64,000 nucleotides of DNA. Origin: Streptomyces zhihengii. Its GTDB lineage: Bacteria; Actinomycetota; Actinomycetes; Streptomycetales; Streptomycetaceae. The notes below the pieces were generated by a model that had not been told where the DNA came from, ran no database searches, and saw only the letters and a program-made list of their open reading frames with translations. Location: positions 186,001 through 250,000 of the forward strand of contig NZ_JAFEJA010000003.1 in NCBI RefSeq assembly GCF_016919245.1, read 5' to 3'. The first letter of the stretch is position 1; each line of letters starts with the position of its first letter. Made by a program: the position numbers and the translations under genes. Shown in pieces: positions 35,520 to 45,069 of the stretch.

Positions 35520-36200
35520 TCAGATCAGACCCGATCGAATAGCATGGGAGACGGCCTGAGTGCGATTCGTGAAATGATGCCTTTTCATCGCTGCATAGAG
35601 AACATTCTTGATAGTCCTCTCCGAATACTGCATCCTCTGTGAAACCTGCTCAAGGTCTAGGCCTTCAGATAGCAGGCGCAGCACCTCTATCTCGCGTTGC
35701 GAGAACGCCGAAGAGGTGAGTCCTCGCGGTGCCAGAACCTCCCTGTGTACTAGCTGCACCTGCCTCATCAAGGCTCCTTGGAGGCCGGCAGGAAGACATC
35801 CTTCTCCGTCTGCAACCGCACTAATGGTGTTGCAAATGGCAGTGGTGGAGAAGTTTGATCGCCACAGCATTGCGCGTACGCCTCTCTCAATCGCTGCGTA
35901 TACGTCAACATGGCAGTCCTTGTCTATGACAAGAACAAATCGACCTGAGCCTGAAGGGGAAAGAGTGTCGATTAATTTGAGCGTTGAAGCATCCACGCTT
36001 TTGACGGAGAGTGTAAAGACGTCAGGCTCGGTGTCTCTGTGCTGGTCGAATTCGCGCAATCGGGGGGACTGCTGCAGGGAATGCACGAGACCGGCGTGAG
36101 CGATCACGTCGGATGCATGGATTTTAACTGCAATTTGTCGCTGGGTTTCGGTCTGGCCTGCGGTGGAAAGTGACGATGACTCAACGGCACCCGTTTTCAT
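35520..36200 (-). CDS. LuxR/NarL-type transcriptional regulator
   Basis: 226 residues from ATG 36200, with AGGAG upstream. The C-terminal about 65 residues are a LuxR HTH (SQREIEVLRLLSEGLDLEQV, QRMQYSERTIKNVLYAAMKR, ending HAIRSGLI). The N-terminus resembles a receiver domain in outline (VRAMLWRSNFS near the alpha4-beta5 region), but the Asp-Asp pocket and phospho-acceptor Asp are not recognisable. Control by phosphorylation is therefore doubtful. It closely resembles the regulator at 49273-50052, including the WRS and SERTIKN segments, so the two are paralogues. It lies 55 bp downstream of the T7SS-associated gene on the same strand, suggesting a locus-specific regulator (inference). Confidence 0.85.
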   Translation of the reverse strand: MKTGAVESSSLSTAGQTETQRQIAVKIHASDVIAHAGLVHSLQQSPRLREFDQHRDTEPDVFTLSVKSVDASTLKLIDTLSPSGSGRFVLVIDKDCHVDVYAAIERGVRAMLWRSNFSTTAICNTISAVADGEGCLPAGLQGALMRQVQLVHREVLAPRGLTSSAFSQREIEVLRLLSEGLDLEQVSQRMQYSERTIKNVLYAAMKRHHFTNRTQAVSHAIRSGLI

Positions 36201-36255
36201 TTACCAGTTCTCCTGCTCCGTTATCTGCTGTGACGTTACGTGGGGATCTGGCCTT

Positions 36256-37200
36256 TCATCCGGAAAGGTGCGGAGACGACTCGGTTCTGGTGGGGGGTGT
36301 GGGGTGGTTTTGTGCGTGGGTGGGGGGTTGGTGGTCTGGGGTGGTGTCCGGTGTGGGGCTGGGGGGTGTTGCCTGCTTCTCGGGGCGTTCGGTGTCGTCG
36401 GCGCTTTCGGTGCTCTCCGGCTCGGTGTCGTCGAGTTCGGTGAGGAGGGCTTCTGTCTCGACGAGCATGCTGACGGGGCCGGTGGGATTGATGTAGAGCT
36501 GGTGGCCGAGGGGCAGCTGCTGGACGAGGTCGGTGACGGGGCGGACGTCGAACTGCAGACGGCCGGCGGCCTCGACATGCTTGGGAGAGGTGTAGACAGG
36601 CAGGACCGGGCTGTTATTCGGCGCGGTGCCCAGCACCGGAGCCCCGTCGAACTCGATCAGCACAGCCACTTCCGCCGCGGCCAGTCGGCGATGCACGTCC
36701 TCGGCCGGCCCGTACCCGGTACTCGCCAACTGCACCGCCGCATCAACCGGATCCGTCGGCTCAGGAAAACCCAACGCCTGCGGCGACGCCTTGTAAGCCC
36801 GATTCTCCTGCCACTCCTCGACCTTGCCGCTGCTCCCGGAACGCCACCAGCCGACCACGGCCCACTCGGGCGGCGCACCGCTGCCCTTCCATGCCGGGTC
36901 CACCATCCCGATCCAGCTCTCGGGAGCCAGCCGGGCAGCCTCCACCGTGTCCGCCGGCGGCTCGGGCGGCGGCGCCGAGAACTTCAGCCGGTACGCATCC
37001 GACGACACCGCATCCTCACCCGGGCCGCCGGCATCCGGCCCACCGCCGCTCTGGTCCACCGGCACCTCCACCGGCGCCGGCTCAGGGCGGACGCCACCCG
37101 GCACACCCTCACCAACCGGCCCGACACCCGCGGACCCCACGCTCTGACCCGACTCGAAAGAGCCAGAGCCCTCGGGAGACGAAGCAAGGCTGTCGTTCAT
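36256..37200 (-). CDS. Type VII secretion system-associated protein (SseB-like domain)
   Basis: 314 residues from ATG 37200 (GGAAGGGA upstream); an in-frame start further upstream gives an unlikely extension. Residues about 1-85 are Pro/Gly/Glu-rich and disordered. The core (APESWIGMVDPAWKGSGAPP, WAVVGWWRSG, ALGFPEPTDPVDAAVQLAST) followed by GYGPAEDVHRRLAAAEV, LPVYTSPKHVEAAG and INPTGPVSMLVE is typical of the Streptomyces family annotated as T7SS-associated. The tail is an acidic then Pro/Thr-rich stretch. These proteins are cytoplasmic and lack a known enzyme activity. The gene supports the view that the island is linked to T7SS. Confidence 0.8.
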   Translation of the reverse strand: MNDSLASSPEGSGSFESGQSVGSAGVGPVGEGVPGGVRPEPAPVEVPVDQSGGGPDAGGPGEDAVSSDAYRLKFSAPPPEPPADTVEAARLAPESWIGMVDPAWKGSGAPPEWAVVGWWRSGSSGKVEEWQENRAYKASPQALGFPEPTDPVDAAVQLASTGYGPAEDVHRRLAAAEVAVLIEFDGAPVLGTAPNNSPVLPVYTSPKHVEAAGRLQFDVRPVTDLVQQLPLGHQLYINPTGPVSMLVETEALLTELDDTEPESTESADDTERPEKQATPPSPTPDTTPDHQPPTHAQNHPTPPTRTESSPHLSG

Positions 37201-38438
37201 ACGTCCCTTCCCAACAAGCAGCACATCCGGAAAACAAGCCGCCGCCCAACCGGAAACGGCCAAGCAGGACTCGCAATGTACTCAGACACCCCCGCCACAC
37301 ACCCCACCCCCACCCGCCAACTGCCCGTTCCTCCAGGTGATAGGGGTACGGTTAGGGATCTAGCGCCAATTCGCCACGCTGCCGAGTGGACCAATAAGCC
37401 TTTTCTGAACGTCTGAGAATGGGCTTTGTCCGACTGCCTGGCAGTGCTAGTCAGCGTCAGGTCTCGCCATGGATTCCTGCAGTCGGAAGATCACAGGCGG
37501 ATGCGGCTCGTCGGTTCGGCACTCCTGCGAATCGGACGGCTGCGCCGATTCTCCTGTGCTTCGGCGCAAGTCATTTGTGCGGCTGCTGTGATCGTGCAGT
37601 CTTATGCGACATTGTCGTCACGGGCCATGCAACGAGACTGGGGGAGTGGCCTGGGTACCTTGGCGTGCGCCCCACCGCTCTTCCGGACGTCTCGCGTAGT
37701 GGACGGGAAGGGTTGCTGGACCCAGCCACTGAGGAGCTGGTGGAAGGGTTGACGCGACCGCAGCACGCCAACTGCTCTGTTTGCGCTGCTACGACGGACG
37801 GACTGGCCTTCGGCTTGGCTGGACCACATCGTGCTGGTTCGGACCAGCCATCCACGGACAGGGCTGACCCTCTCGTTGTACAGGGGCATCCAGGCCATGC
37901 GGGATGTGCTGCATCGACCGGGGCGGCAGTTCGACTGACGCTGAGCCGGGTCCTCATTGCTCGCCTTACGGCCGAGCCCTGACTACTCAAGCGGTACTCC
38001 GAAGGGCACACGCCGTTCCGCAGCTCGTCCCGCATGGCCACCACTTACTCGTGCGCAGCCTTGGCATGCCATCCCCATGGCCGCCGCGTTCGATGCGCCG
38101 GCGGTCGAGCTGTTCAGGTGACGTCCCTTGCCCGAGATCGCGCAGATGTTGTGCACCCGCTGCCTCTGACTTGCAGGGCGTCCGCCGTTCGGGCACCAAG
38201 CGGGCATCAAACGGGCGCCGAGCGGACTCCGATGCGAGCTAGGCAGACGCAGACTTTCGGTCAAACGGACCCTCGCTGCGCCTCACCAGGAGTGGCTTGT
38301 CGGCGAATGAGGTACTAACGGGCAGGCATCGTGCCGCATATGCGCTGGTCGGGGGCGCCTGCTTACTTGTACAACAGCACATGGGCCCGAACGGACGTCG
38401 AGCCCGAGCCGTCTGTTCGAGTAAGCAGGGACGTAGCC
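37201..38438. other. Long region without a supportable gene
   Basis: 1238 bp. Several open frames exist on both strands, for example 37419-37982 on the plus strand and 37571-38044 on the minus strand. None has both a ribosome-binding site and family features. The stretch LLDPATEELVEGLTR at about 37718-37762 looks like a short fragment of real coding sequence, so this may be a badly decayed gene. The 3' part must hold the promoter of the DeoR-led operon. Confidence 0.45.
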
Positions 38439-39200
38439 GTGGACACCGACGACCGCCGACGTGAGATTCTCGACGCAGCGCGGCGTAATGGGTCGGTCCA
38501 TGTCAATGGCCTCGCTACGCGTTTTGACGTAGCTAAAGAAACAATCCGTCGCGACTTGAACGTACTTGAGTTGCACGGCCTCCTACGTCGGACGCACGGA
38601 GGCGCGTATCCCGTCGAGAGCGCTGGCTTCGAGACAACGCTTGCTGTACGCACCACCCGCCATGTACCTGAGAAAGCGCGAATCGCCCGCGCAGCTGCAG
38701 ACCTTATTGGCGATGCGGAAACGATCTTCATCGACGAGGGCTACACCCCGCAGCTCGTCGCCGAGGCACTGCCGATGAACCGATCACTGACGGTGGTCAC
38801 AGCTTCCTTGGCTGTAGCCGGTGCTCTCGCACACGCGAAGGGCGTCGTCGTCCTGCTCCTCGGCGGACGAGTCCGCGGCGGAACGATGGCCACGGTGGAC
38901 CACTGGGCCGCCCTCATGCTCGCCGAGTTCGTCATCGACCTGGCCTACGTCGGCGCGAACGGGATCTCCCGCGAATTTGGCCTCACTACACCGGATCCGG
39001 CAGTGAGTGCGGTCAAGTCCCAGGCCATGCGTAGCGCACGCCGTCGAGTCCTCGTCGGTGTGCACAGCAAGTTCGGGGCGGTGAGCTTCTGCCGCTTCGC
39101 TGAGGTTGGTGACTTCGAATCGATCGTCACCGACGTCGGGCTGTCCTCTGCTGAGGCGCAGCGCTACTCCCTGCTGGGGCCGCAAGTCATCCGGGCTTGA
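38439..39200 (+). CDS. DeoR/GlpR-family transcriptional regulator of polyol operon
   Basis: 253 residues from GTG 38439 (AGCAGGGA upstream). This start gives the usual DeoR length and begins right at the HTH; an earlier in-frame ATG would add 36 unrelated residues. The N-terminal HTH (RRREILDAARRNGSVHVNGL, TRFDVAKETIRRDLNVLELH, GLLRRTHGGA) is the DeoR signature. The C-terminal domain (FIDEGYTPQLVAEALP, TVVTASLAVAGAL, YVGANGISREFGLTTPD) is the sugar-phosphate sensor. It precedes the transporter genes by 161 bp on the same strand and probably represses them until a phosphorylated sugar is bound. No operator was identified by eye. Confidence 0.88.
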   Translation: MDTDDRRREILDAARRNGSVHVNGLATRFDVAKETIRRDLNVLELHGLLRRTHGGAYPVESAGFETTLAVRTTRHVPEKARIARAAADLIGDAETIFIDEGYTPQLVAEALPMNRSLTVVTASLAVAGALAHAKGVVVLLLGGRVRGGTMATVDHWAALMLAEFVIDLAYVGANGISREFGLTTPDPAVSAVKSQAMRSARRRVLVGVHSKFGAVSFCRFAEVGDFESIVTDVGLSSAEAQRYSLLGPQVIRA

Positions 39201-39361
39201 GCAGGGCACACCGACCATCGCACTCCGAGGGGCGTCATCCCGAGCCTCCGGCAACTGAACACCTGGATCTGAGTCCCGCTAATGCCGGGGCTCAGCCGGT
39301 CGCGCCCCTACGACGCCTGCCGGCGAACACAACGAGCCGCTACGAAGTACCAGGAGCCATC

Positions 39362-40729
39362 ATGACCACCAAGCGACGCAACAGAGGACTCCACCTCCGT
39401 GCAGGGGCTGCCGCTGTAGCCCTCGCTGCCCTTACTGCGGGGTGTTCTGGAGCCGGGGGATCGGGAAGTACCTCGTCGGGCGGCGGGGCTCTGAACGTCC
39501 TGATGGTGAACAACCCGCAGATGGTCGAACTGCAGAAGCTGACCAGTGCGCACTTCACGAAGGAGACCGGCATCAAGGTCAACTTCACCGTGCTTCCCGA
39601 GAACGATGTCCGGGACAAGATCAGCCAGGACTTCTCCAACCAGGCCGGTCAGTACGACGTGGCGACCATCAGCAACTACGAGGTGCCGTTCTACGCGAAG
39701 AACGGATGGCTCCACGCCCTGGACGACTACGCCAGCAAGGACTCCAGTTTCGACCAGGGCGACATCCTTCCTCCTCTGCGAGAGTCACTGACCGCCGCGG
39801 ACGGCAAGCTGTACGCCGAGCCGTTCTACGGAGAGTCGTCGTTCCTCATGTACCGCAAGGACATCTTTGAGGCCAAGGGTCTCAAGATGCCTGACAAGCC
39901 CACCTGGACGCAGGTCGCCGATCTCGCAGCCAAGGCAGACGGCGCGCAGAAGGGCATGAAGGGCATCTGCCTGCGCGGACTGCCCGGCTGGGGTGAGGTG
40001 ATCGCCCCACTCACGACTGTCGTCAACACCATGGGCGGAACCTGGTTCACGAAGGACTGGGAGCCCCGACTCGACGCCCCCGAGTTCAAGAAGGCCACCC
40101 AGTTCTATGTCGACCTCGTGCGTCAGCACGGCCAGTCCGGCGCCGCCCAATCCGGGTACGCCGAGTGCTTGAACAACATGACCCAGGGCAAGACGGCCAT
40201 GTGGTATGACGCCACAGCTGGCGCGGGATCCCTTGAAGCGTCCGGATCGCCGGTGAAGGGCAAGATCGGATACGTGCCAGCTCCGGTCGAGAAGACCGCC
40301 AGCTCCGGCTGGCTGTACACGTGGGCCTGGGGCATGCAGAAGGCATCCACGAAGTCGGACGATGCTTGGAAGTTCATATCTTGGGCATCGAGCAAGAAGT
40401 ACGAGGAGCTCGTCGGGGAGCAGGTCGGCTGGGCGAACGTACCCGCCGGCAAGCGCGCGTCCACCTACCGCAACACCGACTACCTCGCCGAATCCGCAGC
40501 ATTCGCTGAGGTCACCGAGAAGGCTATCGCCGCTGCGGACCCGGTGAACCCCGGTACCCAGCCGCGTCCTGCCCCGGGTATCCAGTTCGTTGGCATCCCG
40601 GAGTTCACCGACCTCGGCACGAAGGTGTCTCAGGAGATCAGTGCTGCCATCGCCGGTCGTCAGACCGTTGACGAAGCACTCAAGAAGTCCCAGGCCCTCG
40701 CTGAGAAGATCGCCGAGGAGTACCGGTGA
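39362..40729 (+). CDS. ABC transporter substrate-binding lipoprotein, sorbitol/mannitol type
   Basis: 455 residues from ATG 39362 (AGGAG upstream). The signal sequence has a lipobox (ALAALTAGC, Cys 28), so it is a membrane-anchored lipoprotein. The rest is a type 1 extracellular solute-binding protein: VLMVNNPQMVELQKLTSAHF, YDVATISNYEVPFYAKNGWL, YAEPFYGESSFLMYRKDIFE. These segments resemble the SmoE/MtlE group that binds sugar alcohols. It is followed with a 4-bp GTGA overlap by the first permease, so the operon is translationally coupled. No ATPase gene is present; in Streptomyces a shared MsiK-type ATPase usually energises such systems. Confidence 0.88.
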   Translation: MTTKRRNRGLHLRAGAAAVALAALTAGCSGAGGSGSTSSGGGALNVLMVNNPQMVELQKLTSAHFTKETGIKVNFTVLPENDVRDKISQDFSNQAGQYDVATISNYEVPFYAKNGWLHALDDYASKDSSFDQGDILPPLRESLTAADGKLYAEPFYGESSFLMYRKDIFEAKGLKMPDKPTWTQVADLAAKADGAQKGMKGICLRGLPGWGEVIAPLTTVVNTMGGTWFTKDWEPRLDAPEFKKATQFYVDLVRQHGQSGAAQSGYAECLNNMTQGKTAMWYDATAGAGSLEASGSPVKGKIGYVPAPVEKTASSGWLYTWAWGMQKASTKSDDAWKFISWASSKKYEELVGEQVGWANVPAGKRASTYRNTDYLAESAAFAEVTEKAIAAADPVNPGTQPRPAPGIQFVGIPEFTDLGTKVSQEISAAIAGRQTVDEALKKSQALAEKIAEEYR

Positions 40730-41721
40730 GTACGCCGCTGAACACGCAGGCGCCCAGGACAGCCAAGCCCTCTCACACCGCTCCCGGACCTCGACGCCCC
40801 GCCCGTAGCGGACGGCATGGCAGCGTGCGCATGCGAGCGTGGGCGACTCGGGCCCCCCTGCTTCCGGCACTGATCTTTCTCATCGCCGTGACGCAGCTGC
40901 CCTTCGTCGTGACTCTCGTGATCTCGCTCTTCGACTGGAACTCTCTCGCTCCAGACGACCGTGCCTTCACCGGGCTGTCGAACTACGGCTCTGTCTTCAC
41001 CGACCCCGCCATCCGTGAGTCCGTCCTCACCACAGTGGTCCTCACCGCCAGCGTGGTCATCGCGAGCGTCGTCTTGGGCCTGATCCTCGCGCTGCTTCTG
41101 AACCGCACCTTCTTCGGCCGAGGCATGGTGCGCACCCTGCTCATCACACCCTTCTTGCTCGTTCCCGTCTCCGCGGCACTGCTGTGGAAGCACGCCTTGT
41201 ACAACCCGGAGTACGGGCTGCTCAATGGCGGGCTGAACTGGGCAGCCAGCCTCGTTGGCATCGACACAGCAGCTCAGCCTGACTGGATCTCCGATATGCC
41301 CCTGCTCGCCGTCGAGGCAGCGCTGGTGTGGCAGTGGACGCCCTTCATGATGCTGATCCTGTTGGCCGGACTCCAGAGTCAGTCCGCGGAGACCCTGGAG
41401 GCCGTCCGGCTGGACGGCGCCTCCGGCTGGCAGACGTTCCGCTACCTGACACTGCCGCACCTGCGCCGCTATCTCGAGCTCGGCATCCTGCTCGGATCGG
41501 TGTACATCGTGCAGAACTTCGACGCCGTCTTCACCATCACGTCCGGTGGCCTCGGTACAGCGAACCTGCCCTACACCATCTACCAGACCTTCTACCAGGC
41601 CCACGAATACGGATTGGCGTCCGCCGCAGGAGTCGTCGTCGTCATCGGCACTATCGTCGTCGCGACCTTCGCGCTCAGGGTGGTCTCCTCCCTCTTCCGT
41701 GAGGAGGCAAGCCGCTCATGA
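40726..41721 (+). CDS. ABC transporter permease 1 (MalF/SmoF type)
   Basis: 331 residues from GTG 40726, overlapping the previous stop by 4 bp. Six hydrophobic segments are visible (for example LPALIFLIAVTQLPFVVTLV, VVLTASVVIASVVLGLILAL). The EAA loop is ETLEAVRLDGASGWQTFRYL, the docking site for the ATPase. It forms the inner-membrane channel with the next gene product. It resembles polyol-transport permeases. Confidence 0.9.
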   Translation: MSTPLNTQAPRTAKPSHTAPGPRRPARSGRHGSVRMRAWATRAPLLPALIFLIAVTQLPFVVTLVISLFDWNSLAPDDRAFTGLSNYGSVFTDPAIRESVLTTVVLTASVVIASVVLGLILALLLNRTFFGRGMVRTLLITPFLLVPVSAALLWKHALYNPEYGLLNGGLNWAASLVGIDTAAQPDWISDMPLLAVEAALVWQWTPFMMLILLAGLQSQSAETLEAVRLDGASGWQTFRYLTLPHLRRYLELGILLGSVYIVQNFDAVFTITSGGLGTANLPYTIYQTFYQAHEYGLASAAGVVVVIGTIVVATFALRVVSSLFREEASRS

Positions 41722-42593
41722 GCACCGCCACCCCACCCGTCCGCCACCAGATGCCCCCCGCGGCCCGGAAGGCACGACGTCGCTCTGCGGTCCTGGGCGT
41801 AGTCACTTGGATCGCCGGCATCGCCTTCTGCATGCCAGCACTGTGGATGCTGCTCACCTCCTTCCACTCGGAAGCCGACGCAGCCACCAACCCACCTTCC
41901 CTGGCCGCCTCCCTCACCCTCGACGGCTACCGGCAGTTCTTCAACGGGGGAGGAGGCGCAGAGCCCTGGCCGCCACTGATCAACTCTCTTCTGGCGTCCA
42001 CCCTGTCAACGGTGCTCGTGCTGGTCCTCGCACTTCCGGCTGCCTACGCCCTGTCCATCCGACGGGTCCCCAAGTGGACTGACGTCATGTTCTTCTTCCT
42101 CTCCACCAAAATGCTCCCCGTGGTCGCAGGTCTGCTGCCCATCTACCTGTTCGCCAAGAACGCCGGCATGCTCGACAATGTCTGGCTGCTGGTCATCCTC
42201 TACACATCGATGAACCTCCCTATCGCCGTGTGGATGATGCAGTCCTTCCTCGCAGACGTCCCTGTCTCCATCATTGAGGCTGCTCAGGTTGACGGCGCTC
42301 GTCTGCCGACCGTTCTCGCCCGTGTCGTTGCGCCCGTCGTAGGCCCCGGGATCGCCGCCACTGCGCTGATCTGCTTCATCTTCAGCTGGAACGAGTTGCT
42401 CTTCGCGCGGGTTCTCACCGGCGTCGTGGCTCAGACCGCACCCGTGTACCTGACCGGATTTGTGACCAGCCAAGGACTCTTCCTTGCCCAGCTGTGCGCT
42501 GCCTCGGTCATCGTTTCTCTGCCGGTACTCGCCGCCGGCTACGCCGCCCAGGACAAGCTCGTCCAGGGCCTCTCACTTGGAGCAGTCAAATGA
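41718..42593 (+). CDS. ABC transporter permease 2 (MalG/SmoG type)
   Basis: 291 residues from ATG 41718 in an ATGA overlap. Hydrophobic segments begin with VVTWIAGIAFCMPALWMLLT. The EAA loop reads IIEAAQVDGARLPTVLARVV. TDVMFFFLSTKMLPVVAGLL and NLPIAVWMMQSFLADVP are typical of SmoG/MtlG permeases. It pairs with the preceding permease. Confidence 0.9.
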   Translation: MSTATPPVRHQMPPAARKARRRSAVLGVVTWIAGIAFCMPALWMLLTSFHSEADAATNPPSLAASLTLDGYRQFFNGGGGAEPWPPLINSLLASTLSTVLVLVLALPAAYALSIRRVPKWTDVMFFFLSTKMLPVVAGLLPIYLFAKNAGMLDNVWLLVILYTSMNLPIAVWMMQSFLADVPVSIIEAAQVDGARLPTVLARVVAPVVGPGIAATALICFIFSWNELLFARVLTGVVAQTAPVYLTGFVTSQGLFLAQLCAASVIVSLPVLAAGYAAQDKLVQGLSLGAVK

Positions 42594-43579
42594 GGGCAGC
42601 GATCATCGAAGCCCCCGGCAAGGTCTCGGTCACCACAGTGCCCGATCCCACTCCTGGCCCTCGTGACGTCGTCGTAGAGGTCGCCTCTTGCGGGCTCTGC
42701 GGTACCGATCTGCACATTCTGCAGGGCGAGTTCGCACCCACGCTGCCCATTGTGCCGGGGCACGAGTTTGCCGGAGTGGTCGTAGGCATCGGTGCCGACG
42801 TCACCGAAGTCGCCGTCGGGGATCAAGTCGCCGTTGACCCCTCTCTGCCCTGCCACGAATGCCGGTTCTGCCGATCGGGCCGCGGCAACCTGTGCGACCG
42901 GTGGGCCGCGATCGGAGTCTCGGTGCAAGGAGGCGCAGCCGAGTATGCAGTCGCTCCCGTGGCCAACTGTGTGCGCCTACCTGAGCACGTTAACGTCAGG
43001 GATGCGGCCCTGATCGAGCCACTGTCCTGCGCCGTTCGCGGGTACGACGTGCTGAACAGCACCCTCGGTGCCGAGGTACTGATCTACGGATCGGGCACCA
43101 TGGGGCTGATGATGCTGGAACTCGCGAAGCGCACCGGTGCTGTCGGAGTTGACATCCTTGATGTCAATCCACAGAGACTCGCAACGGCCAGCGTCCTTGG
43201 CTGCTCCCGAGCAGCATCCAGCGCGGACGAACTGGACCGTCCCGGAGGCTGGGATGTCGTCATCGATGCCACGGGCAACGGAGGAGCGATCCAGGATGGT
43301 CTGGGTCGCGTCGCCAAGGGGGGCACATACCTGCAATTCGGCGTGGCTGATTACGCCACCACGGCCGTCATCGAGCCCTACCGGATTTACAACCAGGAAA
43401 TCACCATCACGGGCTCGATGGCCGTGCTGCACAGCTTCGAACGCGCCGCCGCCCTCTTCGCTTCTGGCGTCCTCGATCCTGCCGTCTTCATCAGCGACCG
43501 GCTCCCCCTGGAGCAGTACCCGCAGGCCATCGAACGCTTCCAGGCCGGCGTAGGACGTAAGATCGTGGTCGAACCGTGA
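42590..43579 (+). CDS. Zinc-dependent polyol (sorbitol-type) dehydrogenase, MDR family
   Basis: 329 residues from ATG 42590 in an ATGA overlap. The catalytic zinc site is visible: C37 in CGLCGTDLH and H58-E59 in GHEFAG. The structural zinc Cys set is C88, C91, C94, C102 (PCHECRFCRSGRGNLC). The NAD-binding motif is GSGTMGLMMLELAK. It would oxidise the imported sugar alcohol to a ketose in the cytoplasm using NAD+. Position between the permeases and a PfkB kinase supports a polyol to ketose to ketose-phosphate route. The exact polyol (mannitol, sorbitol, arabitol) cannot be told from sequence. Confidence 0.88.
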   Translation: MRAAIIEAPGKVSVTTVPDPTPGPRDVVVEVASCGLCGTDLHILQGEFAPTLPIVPGHEFAGVVVGIGADVTEVAVGDQVAVDPSLPCHECRFCRSGRGNLCDRWAAIGVSVQGGAAEYAVAPVANCVRLPEHVNVRDAALIEPLSCAVRGYDVLNSTLGAEVLIYGSGTMGLMMLELAKRTGAVGVDILDVNPQRLATASVLGCSRAASSADELDRPGGWDVVIDATGNGGAIQDGLGRVAKGGTYLQFGVADYATTAVIEPYRIYNQEITITGSMAVLHSFERAAALFASGVLDPAVFISDRLPLEQYPQAIERFQAGVGRKIVVEP

Positions 43580-44487
43580 CACTCGACGCCGGCTCCACTC
43601 TGGTCATGGGCGAGGCCCTTGTGGACCTCGTGCCAGCTTCCGGTGAAAAGCAGCTCTACCGCGCCCAGCCGGGCGGCGCACCCGCGAACGTCGCAGTCGG
43701 CCTGGCCCGGCTCGGAGGGCGCTCCCACTTTGCCGGCGGAATCGGCGCAGACGGCTTCGCTCAGCAGCTTGAACAGTGGCTCACCGGCTCGGGAGTCGAC
43801 CACTCACTGTGCCGACGCTCGCTTCTGCCCACTGCCCTTGCAGTGACAGACCCGGGGCACGACGGCAACGCCTACCACTTCCACACCGAACGTACCGCGA
43901 CATTCGACCTCTCGGACCTGTCCCCAGAAGTGCACCGCTTCGATGCTGTGTACGTCGGGGGGCTCGCAGCGATACTCGAGCCTGCTGCGTCCGTCGTTGC
44001 CTCGACGGCACGCGCTGCCGCCAGCCGCAGCTTGCTCGTGGTCGACCCCAATGTGCGGGAAGACCGTGGCGTGGATGCACAACGCAGTCTCAAACGACTG
44101 CGCACACTGTGCGAGGAAGCCGACGTCGTGAAGGCCAGTGATGAAGACATCGCTCGGTTGTGGCCTGACCGAGACCCTGAAGCCAGCTGCCGCAGGCTCG
44201 CCAGCGGCGGCAGATTGGTGGTCATGACTCGAGGAGCCCGAGGAAGTACTGCCTACGCGCTGGCTCGTGAGCCGGTGTCCGTTCCGGCAGCACGCGTAAA
44301 GCTCGTCAACTCAATCGGCGCCGGGGACGCCTTCATGGCTGGTGTGCTCACGTGGCTCTCAGCCCACGCATGGCGGCTCGACCTGCCCGCAGGTCAGACG
44401 AGCGCCATGCTCGCCTATGCATCCCGTGTCGCAGGGTCTGTCTGCGCCCAGTCAGGGACTGAGCCCTCCATGTCTCACAGGCTCTGA
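43576..44487 (+). CDS. PfkB-family carbohydrate kinase (fructokinase-like)
   Basis: 303 residues from GTG 43576 in a GTGA overlap. PfkB signatures are QPGGAPANVAVGLARLGG near the N-terminus and VNSIGAGDAFMAGVL near the C-terminus, where the Asp of GAGD is the catalytic base. VVDPNVREDRG and VVMTRGARGS also match ribokinase-fold sugar kinases. It would phosphorylate the ketose made by the dehydrogenase with ATP. It is the last gene of the operon; a strong hairpin follows 84 bp after the stop. Confidence 0.88.
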   Translation: MTLDAGSTLVMGEALVDLVPASGEKQLYRAQPGGAPANVAVGLARLGGRSHFAGGIGADGFAQQLEQWLTGSGVDHSLCRRSLLPTALAVTDPGHDGNAYHFHTERTATFDLSDLSPEVHRFDAVYVGGLAAILEPAASVVASTARAAASRSLLVVDPNVREDRGVDAQRSLKRLRTLCEEADVVKASDEDIARLWPDRDPEASCRRLASGGRLVVMTRGARGSTAYALAREPVSVPAARVKLVNSIGAGDAFMAGVLTWLSAHAWRLDLPAGQTSAMLAYASRVAGSVCAQSGTEPSMSHRL

Positions 44488-44570
44488 AACTGGACGCAGT
44501 GTTCCTCAAGGCTGGGTCACTCCTTGGATGTGGGGTGGCCCAGCTACCGTTGAGGGACCGCGATGTACCG

Positions 44571-44602
44571 GATCCACCGTGGGGCGCAGCCCACGGTGGA
44601 TC
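44571..44602 (+). terminator. Perfect 13-bp hairpin downstream of the polyol operon
   Basis: GATCCACCGTGGG (44571-44583), loop GCGCAG, then CCCACGGTGGATC (44590-44602). There is no T-tract. It is the likely transcription end for the operon. Confidence 0.6.
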
Positions 44603-44689
44603 TGCGGTTGTGGAGGCAGAGTTCGTCTGCAGGTCCTGGGTGACGCTCGGAGGGCCGACGCCAGTCGCGGGAGGGAGGATCGCGATGCT

Positions 44690-44979
44690 GAATGCCGCAG
44701 GTCTGGTACCGAGGCGAGCGCGCTTCAGCCCGCACGACGCGTCATACGACCTTCCGCGCCCTTGTCACCAGCGAGGCAACGCGCTCATTACTCGTTTGGC
44801 CCGATGCCAACCTGCTCCTCGCCGCATAGTGGGGCCGGGTCACGGTTCTGAACAGGCCCAAGCCTGCACTGGCACATTTCACCAGCCGCTTCGGTTGGCC
44901 GATGGAGTCTGCGAACCGTCGTCTTGATCGCGGCGCAGGTGTCTTGCCTGTGCAGGTTTGGTCCCAGCGGCAAGAGTGA
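44690..44979 (+). pseudogene. Hypothetical gene fragment with in-frame stop
   Basis: One plus-strand frame reads QVWYRGERASARTTRHTTFR, SLLVWPDANLLLAA, an in-frame TAG at 44827-44829, then WGRVTVLNRPKPALAHFTSR, FGWPMESANRRLDRG and VLPVQVWSQRQE to TGA 44977-44979. The aromatic and charged pattern on both sides of the stop looks like one real small globular protein. I do not recognise the family. It was probably an immunity-like accessory gene. Confidence 0.35.
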
Positions 44980-45069
44980 CCTGAGCACAGCACGGCGCGA
45001 AAGCCCGGCCGCCTGCCCCCGCTCACACGTCGGATCCGGCCGGGGCTGTGATGCGGCAAGATCACCGTT

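Noticed and set aside
37419-37982. Plus-strand frame of 187 codons as a gene
   Set aside because: No ribosome-binding site, Cys/Ala-rich irregular composition, and only a 15-residue stretch looks protein-like; described as a possible decayed gene instead.
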